The notes beneath the pieces are model-generated. The model worked only from the letters and a program-made list of their open reading frames with translations, had not been told where the DNA came from and searched no databases. This document shows positions 7,976-17,221 of a DNA stretch of 64,000 nt, in pieces (the first letter of the stretch is position 1; every line of letters begins with the position of its first letter). This stretch comes from Vibrio taketomensis (GTDB lineage: Bacteria > Pseudomonadota > Gammaproteobacteria > Enterobacterales > Vibrionaceae). Made by a program: the position numbers and the translations under genes. The stretch spans positions 930,001-994,000 of the forward strand of contig NZ_AP019650.1 of assembly GCF_009938165.1 (NCBI RefSeq), read 5' to 3'.

Positions 7976-9100
7976 CTAGTGCGAATCAAGGCCCCACGGC
8001 TCTGGCTCAGGGAATTTATTGATCACCTGCTTTAGATAGTCTTGTTTGTAGCGCAAAGCATTGACACACATTGCATCAATCTTTCCTTTTTGCACCATTT
8101 TTTCCAACTCTAAAAGCGCAGAAGTGACCGAGCAGGCCTGGCGGTACGATTTGTGCGTTGTCATAGCATCAAAAATATTGGCCACGGTAATGATTCTCGC
8201 CGCCAAAGGTACCTCATCATGTTTAAATCTGTAAGGATAACCGCTGCCATCCAAAAACTCGTATTGGAAACGCATGATTTGATTGAGAACAGTGATGCTT
8301 GGATGATTTGGATTGCCGACAGAAGAAATAATCTCTTCCATCATTTTAATGCCATTATCAACATGAGAGCGCGCAGACATCAATTCGTCTGAATCAAATA
8401 CATTGGTGCTGTATACCTGCTGTTCCGGTAACTGGGATTTCCCTATGTCATGAATTTGCGCAAACATCTCGATAGCTTCAACTTGTTCGTCATCCAAATG
8501 ATGTTGTTCAGCCACAAACTCAGCAATAACTTTTGTATAAGCGCGCATTCTTCGGCCATGGTAATAAGAATCACGGTTAAATAAATTGCTCACTGTTTTT
8601 AAACGTTCCGCAAAATCGACGATGGTATGTACAACCTGACTATGGGACTCAACGGCAAATTGCAGCATTTCAATATACGGGGCAAGGGCCAGCATTGTCT
8701 GACCATTAAACGCTTTGGCTTTGTTTGCATTAAGAAACACAAAACCACAAAATTGATGATTTTTAAAACATGGGACGGCAGCGGACGAACGATAGCCTTT
8801 TTGCAGTAAAAACGCGACGCGCTCACATCGTATTTTTTCTTCTAAATCATCAACAATGCGTGGAATACCCATCGTTGCTGAATTCTTCAGACCATTTAGT
8901 TTACTCAGCCGCTTTTCATGATGCAGTTCACCCCATAGATCGAATTTACTGTCAGCGTAGGTCACCAACATATCCGTATCACGATTGTAGCGGGCGTACG
9001 AAATTCGCGTGATATTGGGCGCATGAACATGCATTCTCTCTAACAAGTTCTGTAGCTGTTGATTGAGCGGTTTCGCGGTCTGAAAGTAATGATTGTGCAT
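7976..9100 (-). CDS. GAF plus degenerate HD-GYP domain protein
   Basis: About 374 residues: an N-terminal GAF-like sensor (about 15-160) and an HD-GYP domain (about 165-345). The HD part has HDIGKSQLP and a following His (RSHVDNG), and the GYP motif is intact (LDGSGYP). The usual HHE triad reads QYE, and the later ADxFDAL motif reads ANIFDAM. Three metal ligands of c-di-GMP phosphodiesterases of this class are therefore replaced, and hydrolytic activity is doubtful. I choose the ATG at 9100 because GGAGG lies five bases before it; the GTG four codons upstream would put that Shine-Dalgarno inside the gene. Confidence 0.85.
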   Translation of the reverse strand: MHNHYFQTAKPLNQQLQNLLERMHVHAPNITRISYARYNRDTDMLVTYADSKFDLWGELHHEKRLSKLNGLKNSATMGIPRIVDDLEEKIRCERVAFLLQKGYRSSAAVPCFKNHQFCGFVFLNANKAKAFNGQTMLALAPYIEMLQFAVESHSQVVHTIVDFAERLKTVSNLFNRDSYYHGRRMRAYTKVIAEFVAEQHHLDDEQVEAIEMFAQIHDIGKSQLPEQQVYSTNVFDSDELMSARSHVDNGIKMMEEIISSVGNPNHPSITVLNQIMRFQYEFLDGSGYPYRFKHDEVPLAARIITVANIFDAMTTHKSYRQACSVTSALLELEKMVQKGKIDAMCVNALRYKQDYLKQVINKFPEPEPWGLDSH

Positions 9101-9445
9101 CTTATCCTCCACCCATGTTCGTCTAGCGCATTGGGCTACAAAATAGCGGGATCAAAGCTCGAATAACGGCAGGATATTGTCCAGCTAACGAGAGACTTAG
9201 GCATTCCTAGTTACATTGCATTTAAGCTTGTGCAACAATAACTAGGCATATATCTAACCATACCCAACAAACCTAAATTTCAGCCAGTTTAATTGTGCAA
9301 AAAACACTCAACTCGTGATCGTTATCAAATTGATTGCATTTCACGTTTAAGCACACTATCCACAATAATATTTGTCGAGAAACGACGAATGGAAAAAGAG
9401 CGCCATTTGGCGCTCTTCAAATTAGACGATTTAATTCTAACTCCA
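9101..9445. other. Intergenic region upstream of the HD-GYP gene
   Basis: This contains the HD-GYP promoter region and the terminator of yjjG at its far end. It is AT-rich. I see the small palindrome ATCAAATTGAT near 9326 but nothing I can assign. Confidence 0.4.
9393..9416 (-). terminator. Rho-independent terminator of yjjG
   Basis: On the minus strand AGAGCGCC-AAAT-GGCGCTCT is followed by TTTTTCC. It lies about 30 bases beyond the yjjG stop. Confidence 0.88.
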
Positions 9446-10120
9446 CTACGATAGCAGAATAGATTGTAACTGAGAAAGGCACGTTACGTTGTAACTAGGC
9501 TCAATGTTATCACTTACTGGGTGAGAAGCCTCATTGAGCCAACAAGTATCAATACCAAAGTTAACCCCACCCAACACATCTGAATGCAGGTTATCACCGA
9601 CCATTAGCACACGACTTTTGCATGGTTGACCCATTTTATCCATCGCGTGAGCAAAAATACCAGCATCAGGTTTTGCAATACCAACTTCTTCTGAAATGAT
9701 GACATGATCAAACATATCACTTAACCCCATTTTAGCTAAGCGCACATCTTGCAACTCAATAAAGCCGTTAGTGATGATGCCCAATTTCGCTTTGCCTTTT
9801 AACGCTTCAAGTAATTCACGCGCGTAAGGTACCATGCTACAAATATCAGCCATTGCATCAAGGAAAGCAGAGTTCATGTCTAGTGTTGTCGTGTTGAACT
9901 GCTCAGCATAGCTCTTAAAGCGAATATGTTTAATATCATCGGCACTAATAGTGCCGTTTTGGTAGTCAACCCACAGCGGTTTGTTCACTTTTTGGTATTG
10001 TTCAAAGTCTTCACGGGTGTATTCAACTCCCATTCGTTCGAACATTAACTGCATACCTTTAAAGGCATCAAATCGAAACAAGGTTTCATCTGCGTCAAAC
10101 AGAACCCAATCATACTTCAT
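9446..10120 (-). CDS. yjjG: Pyrimidine 5'-nucleotidase YjjG
   Basis: A 224-residue HAD-superfamily phosphatase. Motif I is DADETLFRFD, motif II is ITNGF, the Lys is in VGIAKPDAGIF, and the DD-type motif IV is VGDNLHSDVLGG. The helical cap (FEQYQKVNKPLWVDYQNG) and overall sequence fit YjjG, the house-cleaning nucleotidase that hydrolyses dUMP, dTMP, UMP and non-canonical pyrimidine nucleotides. Start: ATG at 10120; a GTG two codons upstream is possible. It is monocistronic with its own terminator. Confidence 0.9.
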   Translation of the reverse strand: MKYDWVLFDADETLFRFDAFKGMQLMFERMGVEYTREDFEQYQKVNKPLWVDYQNGTISADDIKHIRFKSYAEQFNTTTLDMNSAFLDAMADICSMVPYARELLEALKGKAKLGIITNGFIELQDVRLAKMGLSDMFDHVIISEEVGIAKPDAGIFAHAMDKMGQPCKSRVLMVGDNLHSDVLGGVNFGIDTCWLNEASHPVSDNIEPSYNVTCLSQLQSILLS

Positions 10121-10246
10121 GATCACAACTACCCATATTTAAGATGAATATACCCAAGCGACAAAATGCTCTCTGATACGAACCAGTTAGGTATAACACA
10201 AGCCGAGTGGCTATCAATGCGGTGGGCATTATAACGGTATTCGAAC

Positions 10247-10280
10247 TCAAAAACAAAAACGGATTTACAATGTAAACCCG
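10247..10280 (-). terminator. Terminator of the SH3-like membrane protein gene
   Basis: On the minus strand CGGGTTTAC-ATT-GTAAATCCG (9 bp with one G-U pair) is followed by TTTTTGTTTTTG, 30 bases after the stop. Confidence 0.8.
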
Positions 10281-10312
10281 AATTAATTCATTAACTTAAG
10301 ACAGAATTATAG

Positions 10313-10975
10313 TTATCGGTAAAATATTTTACCCGTCTGCACGTTCAAGTAGATTTTATTCGCTTGTTTCAGGCCGCCACAATAAACAAAATAGACATCC
10401 TGATCGTATTTCACCGACTTGATCCAGCCTTTTAGCTCTTCGAAGTCAGGTGGCATGCAGATACCTTCACGAATTAAATCGTCGGTCGTTGCAATAAACA
10501 CATCAAAATACTGTTTAAAGTCGTCAGATCCTTCGATATAGCTACTGATCGTTTCAATGCGCTGTTGTTTGGTGATCGTTGGCGGAACTTCGAGTAACGC
10601 ATCCATAGGCACCCACTCCGCGACTTCCTCCTCACCTTCGTGATATACGTAATAAGGTGAAATTCTTCCCCAACCGTCGCGCTTCTCCAATACGTAAACC
10701 TTGTCTCCTCGATAAAGTACTGATTCAATAAACGCGTCTTTTTCAGGATGCTCGCGAACACCGAGCTTTGCAGGGCTAACATAATAATCCGTGACATCAG
10801 GAATTGGTTTTGGAATGGGTGGGGATACCGGCACATTTGTCTTCACCGGAGCCTCTGCATTCGTTGTATTATGGGCAGATACCTCTTGCGCTGGCTTAAA
10901 ATAAAACACATAGTAACCGCCTGCCGCTAAAGCGATTCCAAGCAGTAACAAACCAACCATCATTATTTTTTTCAT
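10313..10975 (-). CDS. Membrane-anchored SH3-like domain protein
   Basis: About 220 residues: one N-terminal membrane helix (MVGLLLLGIALAAGGYYVFYF), a Pro-rich linker (VSPPIPKPIPDV), and a bacterial SH3-like domain (YYVSPAKLGVREHPEKD ... LYRGDKVYVLEKRDGWGRI). The rest is an uncharacterised C-terminal region with two Cys (EGICMPPDF, VYCGG). The bulk should face the periplasm, where SH3-like domains often bind cell wall. Start taken at the ATG (10975); the TTG four codons upstream is less likely. I do not recognise a named function. Confidence 0.7.
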   Translation of the reverse strand: MKKIMMVGLLLLGIALAAGGYYVFYFKPAQEVSAHNTTNAEAPVKTNVPVSPPIPKPIPDVTDYYVSPAKLGVREHPEKDAFIESVLYRGDKVYVLEKRDGWGRISPYYVYHEGEEEVAEWVPMDALLEVPPTITKQQRIETISSYIEGSDDFKQYFDVFIATTDDLIREGICMPPDFEELKGWIKSVKYDQDVYFVYCGGLKQANKIYLNVQTGKIFYR

Positions 10976-11127
10976 CTTTGCGCCCAAGAGATGTTGCTTA
11001 TGAGTCTTATCTTAGTTTATCGGCAAACATCGGAATTCTTTAGCGCTTCGCCAAAAGTTGGAAGCAACGCCCATTAATTGTCTACGGTTCGATTACGTCA
11101 CACTTTGCGGCACAAATGAAATCGTTT

Positions 11128-11415
11128 TTATGTAACCCCTTTAATCGAGTGACTCCACCAAGTCACGGTGACCTTGCCCCATTCCAATAAAATCGCCGGA
11201 TGATGGAACTCTTCCTCCGCTAACTCTGCCACTTTGTTGGCAAAAGACCACGCAGATAAAAAATTGTTAAACTTAAACTGCTTTTCCAACTGAGCGATTC
11301 CCTCACGCTCAATGATTTGCCAGTCATTAAGTGATTCCAGTAACTCCTCTCGCTGATCATAACTCAGAGGCAGCGCCTCTGGCGTACACGCCTCGCATCG
11401 TAATTCATTTAGCAT
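11128..11415 (-). CDS. phhB: 4a-hydroxytetrahydrobiopterin dehydratase
   Basis: 95 residues, the usual PhhB/PCD length. It regenerates the pterin cofactor used by phenylalanine hydroxylase. The active-site segment is EFHHPAILLEWGKVTVTWWSHS, with the paired His, Pro and a second His. The ATG at 11415 has AAGGA eight bases upstream and overlaps the end of phhA by 11 bases, so translation is probably coupled. The longer open frame upstream of this ATG overlaps phhA and is not used. Confidence 0.92.
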   Translation of the reverse strand: MLNELRCEACTPEALPLSYDQREELLESLNDWQIIEREGIAQLEKQFKFNNFLSAWSFANKVAELAEEEFHHPAILLEWGKVTVTWWSHSIKGVT

Positions 11416-12198
11416 ATTGATTATCCTTAACTTCAAATAGTGGTGGTAATAAACCCGCTTCCATAGCATGGTCGACACAAGCAATGAGATCCAGCTGACT
11501 CAACTGATACAACTGCTCGATATCACTCAATACAAAGTAAATTGGCTGCATAATGTCAATGCGATAAGGGGTACGCAACACCTGTTTGATATCGAAATGG
11601 TTACGCCTTGCATCAATGTCATCTAAGGCATATATCGTTTCTCCTGGGGAGGAGAGAATACCGCCACCGTAAATTTTGAGTTGCTGCGCTTCTTTGACTA
11701 AACCAAATTCAACCGTAACCAATATAAACGCGCAAGATAAGATCGCCGTTTAGGATCCGACTCGTAGCCTAACTTGCCGTAAGTATGAGTAAAATGGGCA
11801 AACTGAGGATTAGTTAACATCGCACAGTGACCAAAAATTTCGTGGAAAAAGTCGGGCTCTTGTAGGTAGTCAAACTCGTCACGCGAACGCAGAAAGGTCG
11901 CAACCGGAAAACACTTGTTTGCCAACAACTCAAAAAACCGATCGAAGCTGATCAGGGCTGGTACTGGGACGACTTTCCATCCCGTTTCACGAGATAACAC
12001 ACGGTTGATATCAGGTAATTGTGGCACTCGGTCGAGGGGTAAATCTAACATTTCGAGCCCCGCTAAGTACTCTTTACATGCACGGGCTTTCACCAACTCT
12101 AACTGCCGCATCACGAGATCTCGCCAAATCTGATGCTCGTTGTCACTCCAATCTACATAGCCGTTTTCATCCACGGGATTTGAAACATATTTCGTCAT
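11405..12198 (-). pseudogene. phhA: Phenylalanine 4-monooxygenase, split by a one-base frameshift
   Basis: Iron- and tetrahydropterin-dependent hydroxylase that converts L-phenylalanine to tyrosine. The N-terminal frame (166 codons) ends in ARLYWLRLNLV and contains both iron His ligands in DFFHEIFGHCAML. The second frame starts within TVEFGLVKEAQQL, which carries the Glu ligand. Reading TGG-TTT-ACG instead of the present TGG-TTA-CGG (one T missing near 11716-11718) restores one chain of about 264 residues, the normal length. As written, the product lacks the third iron ligand. A homopolymer miscall is at least as likely as a real mutation. A TyrR-type box lies upstream. Confidence 0.88.
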
Positions 12199-12326
12199 GC
12201 TCGCCTCCTTGTCCTAATGTTTTTCTCTATTACGAATAGGTATTCGTTTTAGTCCTTCACTTTAATAAGCGTATTGATTATTTACACAACAGCCCAATTC
12301 AGTGGTACGAAAACAAATGACACCTA

Positions 12327-12344
12327 TGTAACATATAGTTTACA
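12327..12344. promoter_or_regulatory. TyrR-type box upstream of phhA
   Basis: TGTAAC-ATATAG-TTTACA matches the TyrR strong-box consensus TGTAAA-N6-TTTACA with one mismatch. It lies about 130 bases upstream of the phhA start, on a gene for aromatic amino acid metabolism, which makes TyrR/PhhR control plausible. Confidence 0.72.
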
Positions 12345-12439
12345 TTCATCTCTGACAATTATGGAAAGTACACGGAGAGCAATGCTTCTCCGCATCTGAT
12401 GAGATCTTGATTGCGTAAACTTTGACAAATGACAGGCAC

Positions 12440-12465
12440 AAAAAAGGGCGCGTAATAACGCACCC
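12440..12465 (-). terminator. Terminator of the methyltransferase gene
   Basis: On the minus strand GGGTGCGT-TATT-ACGCGCCC is followed by TTTTTT; one G-U pair in the stem. Confidence 0.85.
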
Positions 12466-12489
12466 TCTTAGATAAATTTAAAGCAACAC

Positions 12490-13069
12490 TTACTTGATAG
12501 CGACAACCATCATTACTTTGAACACACCTTGTTCAGTCGTAATTTCAAATGGCACCGAGGTTTCAACCTGATTAAAGCCAACGCCTGTTAGCACGCGCTC
12601 AACGTGTGATGGCTCCATGGCCATTTCTTCGTTTTCTGAAACCGCTAGCCAATCCCAGTGAATAAAATAACCACCTTTTTCCAGTAGCGAATAGATGATA
12701 TCGGAAATATCCGCATAATTTGGCAAAAAGCCGCACACTGAAGAAGCGACAACGACATCGAATTGGTTGCGAAAAGCGGGATGAATCGCGACCAAGCCAC
12801 GAGTCAAATAATCAACGACAGCCTCTACATTTGGCAACGCTTTGTTATCCAGTTGCTCGATCATCGCTTCAGAACAATCCAAAGCAACGATATCTTTTAC
12901 CAATGGTGACATTTTTGCCCAGTAGACCGGTACCACAACCAAAATCGAGCACATGCTTGCCTTTAAGATTGATTGTTTTTATTAGCGAAGAATATGCTTC
13001 CTCTGCATAGATCGATGTCGCTTCATCAGTCTCCCATGTGTCAGCATGTTCATCCCAATTGATAGCCAT
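12490..13069 (-). pseudogene. SAM-dependent class I methyltransferase, frameshifted
   Basis: The N-terminal frame (from 13069) reads MAINWDEHADTWE ... HVLDFGCGTGLLGK, the SAM-binding motif I. The frame is lost at a run of five A (minus strand; T run at 12912-12916). Removing one A gives GKMSPLVKDIVALDCSEAM, which continues into VVASSVCGFL and the C-terminal half. The restored protein of about 192 residues is a normal small class I methyltransferase. The substrate is unknown. This is the only one of the window's frameshifts that needs a base removed rather than added. Confidence 0.85.
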
Positions 13070-13203
13070 TGTGCTCTCCCTAAAACTGCTCTAAAGCAAA
13101 ATCTGATACGCGGGTATTATATTCTACCCATAGCTAAGTGAAAACAGACATTTAAGATAAATTACATTACCATAGGTCTGGGTCAATAAATGCGAAAAAC
13201 TGT

Positions 13204-14078
13204 ATGAACTTGTCACAAATCGAAGCATTTTGCAGCGTGGCAGACACCGGTTCGGTTTCTGAAGCTGCGCGTCAACTTGATTGCAATCGTACTAAATTAA
13301 GTATGGCAATCAAAGCATTAGAAAAAGAACTTGCGGTAGAAGTGTTTGTACGCTCCGGTAATCAGTTATTCCTTTCAGAAGCGGGCAAAGCGATTTATCG
13401 AGATTGCCAAAATCTACTCGTGACTGAAGCCAGAATTGTCAAACTTGCACAAGTCTCGGGGAATTTAACGCCGAAGTTTGGATTGCACGAGATGATGCCC
13501 TACCCGATGAACTTTGGCAGGATCTTTTCCATCAATTAAACAACGATTTTCCAGCAACCTCATTCAATATTATTCTCGCCTCTTCCGGCGACCTCGCGAA
13601 CCTGGTTGTAACCGGACAGGTCGATTTTGCATTTGGGGTTGATTATGAGCGTATCAATGACCCTCATGTGACGTATCAACCTTTGGGTAAGATTCGCATG
13701 ATGTCCGTCTGCGGCTCTGACAACCCACTAAGTAAAATGCGCCGTGTTACCGATAGTGATTTGAGAAATGCCATGCAGGCTGCGATGGTGTATCTAAACG
13801 AGAAAGATAACCCCGAGCTTAAGCCACTTTCTATTCGTCATATCGGATTTTCTAGCTTTGACTACATGCTGCACTCAATCTTGACCGAAAATGCATGGGG
13901 CGTATTGCCCGAGCCCCTAATTCGCCACCACCTTCGAAAGCAAGAGCTTGCCGTGATCAAACACACTTATGGGCTGACACAAGAAGATTTTTGTATGTTT
14001 ACACCATCTGGAATGAAAGAACATCCGGCGATGGCTTGGCTTGCGGAGCAGTTAAACGAGTACTTATTTGATTTCTAA
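13204..14078 (+). pseudogene. LysR-family transcriptional regulator, frameshifted
   Basis: The N-terminal winged HTH is intact (MNLSQIEAFCSVADTGSVSEAARQL ... LSMAIKALEKEL). The frame breaks at the G run 13458-13461. With one extra G the chain reads QVSGEFNAEVWIARDDALPDELW and runs on into the effector-binding half (LGKIRMMSVCGSDNP ... HPAMAWLAEQL), giving about 291 residues, a typical LysR length. It is divergent from the methyltransferase gene, which it may control. Confidence 0.85.
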
Positions 14079-14261
14079 TTGCATTCTGTGGCCAATCAGT
14101 CAGTGCCAATTTTATTGACAGCAAGAAATCATTCTATCTTATTGTTATTAAAACATTATTTATCATTGACGATTTATCAAACAATCTATTTAGACAAATC
14201 TTGTTTGTAAAAATCCTTAGAACCCACAAGAATAGGGGCAATTCTAAGGAGATTTTCAATC

Positions 14262-15155
14262 ATGTGTGCCCGTACTAGCTTAAACGAAAAGCGAATTCTA
14301 ACTTTCTCAGCCCTTTTAGCATCAGGGTTTGCGTTAGGTGGACTGATCGTTGGTGCCTTGATGGGCTCGTTAGTGATTGTATTTGATGGCGTTTACTCTC
14401 TAGTAAGCCTACTGTTAACTTTATTGTCACTCGCAGCTTCACGCTACATCAGCCGCCCATCTCAAGGCCAGTTCCAATTTGGTAAAGGTGTTATTCAACC
14501 ATTAGTGATCATCATCAAAGGTGGGGTTATTCTGAGTATCGTATTGTTTTCACTATGGTCTGCAGTGAGTGCGATGTTTAGTGGTGGTCGTGAAGTCAAC
14601 ATCTCTTATGCAGCCTTGTTCGGTTTAGTTAACGTTATCGGTTGTGGTTATGGTTGGTGGTACATCGCTAACAAATCAAAACTGTTTTCTTCTGGCTTAA
14701 TTGAAGCTGAAAGCAAGCAATGGCAAATGGATACTCTATTGAGCGTAGCTGTCACTCTAGGCTTTGCTGCTGCCCATATTTTAACGCTGACACCATATGC
14801 TGAATTCAGCGTTTATGCTGACCCGATGATGATGATTTTGATGTCATTCTACTTTATCAAAGTTCCTGCAAGCATGTTCATTCAAGCAACACGTGAACTG
14901 CTTATGCTAAAACCCGACCAAGCCATTCATGATCGTGTTGATCGAGAAGTCGCGGAGATGGGTAAACATATTAACCAGCCAATTGAGTTAAATGGTGTGG
15001 CTAAAGTAGGCCAAGAACTTTGGGTGAACGTCGACATTCACTGTGATAGCCAAACATTAGATATGGCACAAGTAGAAAAAGCACGTCGTCAATTGAAGCA
15101 AAAGTTATCCGCATTAAAGCTCGATTTACAGCTGACGATGAACGTCGCAATCTAA
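14262..15155 (+). CDS. Cation diffusion facilitator family transporter
   Basis: A 297-residue inner-membrane protein with about five to six hydrophobic segments and a soluble C-terminal domain (from about 215). The CDF pattern is seen in IVFDGVYSLVSLLLTLLSL (with the Asp of the metal site), QFQFGKGVIQPLV and YADPMMMILMSFYFI. The family exports divalent metals such as Zn, Fe or Mn by proton antiport; the metal cannot be read. A strong Shine-Dalgarno (CTAAGGAG) precedes the ATG and a strong terminator follows. Confidence 0.85.
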   Translation: MCARTSLNEKRILTFSALLASGFALGGLIVGALMGSLVIVFDGVYSLVSLLLTLLSLAASRYISRPSQGQFQFGKGVIQPLVIIIKGGVILSIVLFSLWSAVSAMFSGGREVNISYAALFGLVNVIGCGYGWWYIANKSKLFSSGLIEAESKQWQMDTLLSVAVTLGFAAAHILTLTPYAEFSVYADPMMMILMSFYFIKVPASMFIQATRELLMLKPDQAIHDRVDREVAEMGKHINQPIELNGVAKVGQELWVNVDIHCDSQTLDMAQVEKARRQLKQKLSALKLDLQLTMNVAI

Positions 15156-15169
15156 CACTTTCAACGCTA

Positions 15170-15200
15170 ACAGGGCTCATCTCGAGCCCTGTTTTTTTTT
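15170..15200 (+). terminator. Terminator of the CDF transporter
   Basis: ACAGGGCTC-ATCTC-GAGCCCTGT, then nine T. A perfect 9-bp stem, 15 bases after the stop. Confidence 0.93.
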
Positions 15201-15335
15201 ACAAAATAAAAGGCGAATAACCCATAGTTATGACTTATGTCTTTTGTCAGTTGGTTATTATGCAACGAGTGGTCTAAGATCAAAAATAAACACCCACATA
15301 ACTAGAATGGATGCGCTTTATCAAAGGAGTCTGAT

Positions 15336-16937
15336 TTGCGAAACATCAACACAAAATATATGGCTTCTCTTCGCGTGCTGATTGTTGATGACTCTAGCAC
15401 CGCTCTCTACTTGATCAAGCAACAGCTTGTGTCGCTTGGCGTACATCATGACAATATCGTCACAGTGGAGCGGTATCAAAATGCGATTCAGGCGATAGAA
15501 ACCCATACTTTTGATGTGTTGATACTGGATTATCATCTAGAGCAAAACCTAACCGGCTATGAGCTTGCCATGCTGCTGCATCGTAATCGTCTCATTAGCA
15601 ATACCACTGGAGTCTTGATGATCTCTGGTGACGCTCGACAAGAAACCGTGCTGACCGCACTATCGGGTAAAGTTCGACACTTTATCACTAAACCACTGAG
15701 TAACTCTTCTTTGGCTGAAAAGCTGCACCTAATGCATCGTGAGACACAAAAACTCACTCAAATCACCGAAGCTTTACAATCAGGAAAAGCGTTATCAGCG
15801 GCAACCATGTTTGAGTTGATTAACCGTTCAGGATTCAGCATCAGCCTAGAAGCTTATTTACTCGAATACTTGATGGCGCACAAACAGTGGGATTTCATTG
15901 ACGCCTATATCACCATCTCCTCTACCCCCTGTCATGCATTAAAAATGTGCGCTATTGCATGCTTGCTGCATAAAAGTAACGCAACCAAACAGGCAATAGA
16001 TGAGTTGCATGATTTTCTCGCCGACAATCCTCTATCAATTCGAGTCATAGACACACTTGTCGACATATACACTGAGAGTGGTGACATCGAAAAGGCGGCA
16101 TTTTGGGCGACGAAAGCGTTCGAATTAACACCCAGCATTGGTGAACGCGCTGCCAAGGCGAGTGAATTGAACATGCTGGCAAATAAACGTACACAGTTAC
16201 TTAAAGTCGGTATTAGCTACGCTCAGCACATGTCTCTTGCCGACGTAAATTGGTTGAAAACCGTCATCACCCATTTCCATTCCTTGCAATCTATTTACAC
16301 GATGACTGAAAGTACAGCGGCCAAAACTGAACTTATGCATCATGCAAACAAGTTTGTCCGTTTCGCCAGTCGGAAACTAACACCAAAACGACTACAACAA
16401 CTACAAGCAATGTTGCTACTCGCTCATTGCTACGTTCTAATTTATGAAAACAACGAAATGTTGGCTCATCAAAAGCTATTGCAATCTTTATCGCACTTTT
16501 ATGATGAGTTATACGATTGTCCTGTAGTGCTGTTATCCGAATATTTGCCAAGCTTGGCTCTATTCGGTGAGCATCAAATTTACGCCAGTATCAAAAAGGT
16601 GATCGATTCACGAGTCAAAAATAAGGTCAATGCGACTATGCCGGTTCAAAATGAAGGTACCTACAATCAATCTGCCTTTATGCCTGCGTCGATAGAAAAT
16701 GAACGACCAACTGGAGACTATCGTGAGCAGTACCCGCACTCGGTAGAAGCAAAGCTGTGGTATTTGTACAACAAGCATCCATCACAAGTGATCAACGATG
16801 AATCTGCATCACGCGTCATCGCTGAGCTTAGTGTATTGAAACTTCCACCGAACTGGCATAATTGGTTAATTACTGGAATTAAACATGGGTTTGCGATTGA
16901 ACCACCAGCCGCGTTCTCCATAACGGCCAGAAATTAA
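15336..16937 (+). CDS. Response regulator with large helical (TPR-like) output region
   Basis: 533 residues. The N-terminal receiver domain (about 12-130) has VLIVDDSS, phospho-Asp in VLILDYHLEQ, the Thr/Ser switch in LMISGDAR, and Lys in FITKPLS. The rest is an all-helical region with TPR-like pairs (DIEKAAFWATKAFELTPSIGERAAK), without a DNA-binding or enzyme motif, so output is probably by protein binding. The start is TTG at 15336, supported by AAAGGAG seven bases upstream. No kinase is adjacent, so it is an orphan regulator. Confidence 0.82.
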   Translation: MRNINTKYMASLRVLIVDDSSTALYLIKQQLVSLGVHHDNIVTVERYQNAIQAIETHTFDVLILDYHLEQNLTGYELAMLLHRNRLISNTTGVLMISGDARQETVLTALSGKVRHFITKPLSNSSLAEKLHLMHRETQKLTQITEALQSGKALSAATMFELINRSGFSISLEAYLLEYLMAHKQWDFIDAYITISSTPCHALKMCAIACLLHKSNATKQAIDELHDFLADNPLSIRVIDTLVDIYTESGDIEKAAFWATKAFELTPSIGERAAKASELNMLANKRTQLLKVGISYAQHMSLADVNWLKTVITHFHSLQSIYTMTESTAAKTELMHHANKFVRFASRKLTPKRLQQLQAMLLLAHCYVLIYENNEMLAHQKLLQSLSHFYDELYDCPVVLLSEYLPSLALFGEHQIYASIKKVIDSRVKNKVNATMPVQNEGTYNQSAFMPASIENERPTGDYREQYPHSVEAKLWYLYNKHPSQVINDESASRVIAELSVLKLPPNWHNWLITGIKHGFAIEPPAAFSITARN

Positions 16938-16982
16938 GGGACAAATATACTCAGACAGTGCCCAACTTGAAGTGGGGTGAGT

Positions 16983-17162
16983 ATGAACAATGAAGCACTT
17001 AGAATCTTATATGAACAGGTGGATATGTTATCCCCAAACGAAAAAGCGCAATTGGAGAAATATTTAAAACAACAGCCACGGAATAATGATGTTAAGGCAA
17101 TCATCACTCAAGAAGAGCTTGATATGCTCTATTCCGTATCTGTAACGAAACCAAAGCGCTAA
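16983..17162 (+). CDS. Small hypothetical protein
   Basis: 59 residues (MNNEALRILYEQVDMLSPNEKAQLEKYL ...), helical and charged, with no signal or membrane segment. The ATG at 16983 follows GGGGTGAG, a reasonable ribosome binding site. It lies 45 bases after the response regulator, so the two may be co-transcribed. I do not recognise the family. Confidence 0.55.
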   Translation: MNNEALRILYEQVDMLSPNEKAQLEKYLKQQPRNNDVKAIITQEELDMLYSVSVTKPKR

Positions 17163-17164
17163 GT

Positions 17165-17192
17165 AAAAAATACCCCCAGCGAAAGCTAGGGG
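17165..17192 (-). terminator. Terminator of the sulfatase gene
   Basis: On the minus strand CCCCTAGC-TTTC-GCTGGGGG (one mismatch) is followed by TATTTTTTAC. It lies about 30 bases past the sulfatase stop and may also stop the converging plus-strand transcript. Confidence 0.75.
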
Positions 17193-17221
17193 ATATTAGT
17201 TATTGCACTTTAATCTGATAA

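Noticed and set aside
9320..9345. FNR-like site near the HD-GYP gene
   Set aside because: The half-sites are in the reverse order (ATCAA-N-TTGAT) and spaced wrongly.
11405..11722. Treating the second half of phhA as a separate gene or as programmed frameshifting
   Set aside because: No slippery heptamer or stimulating structure is seen, and similar one-base losses affect six other unrelated genes.
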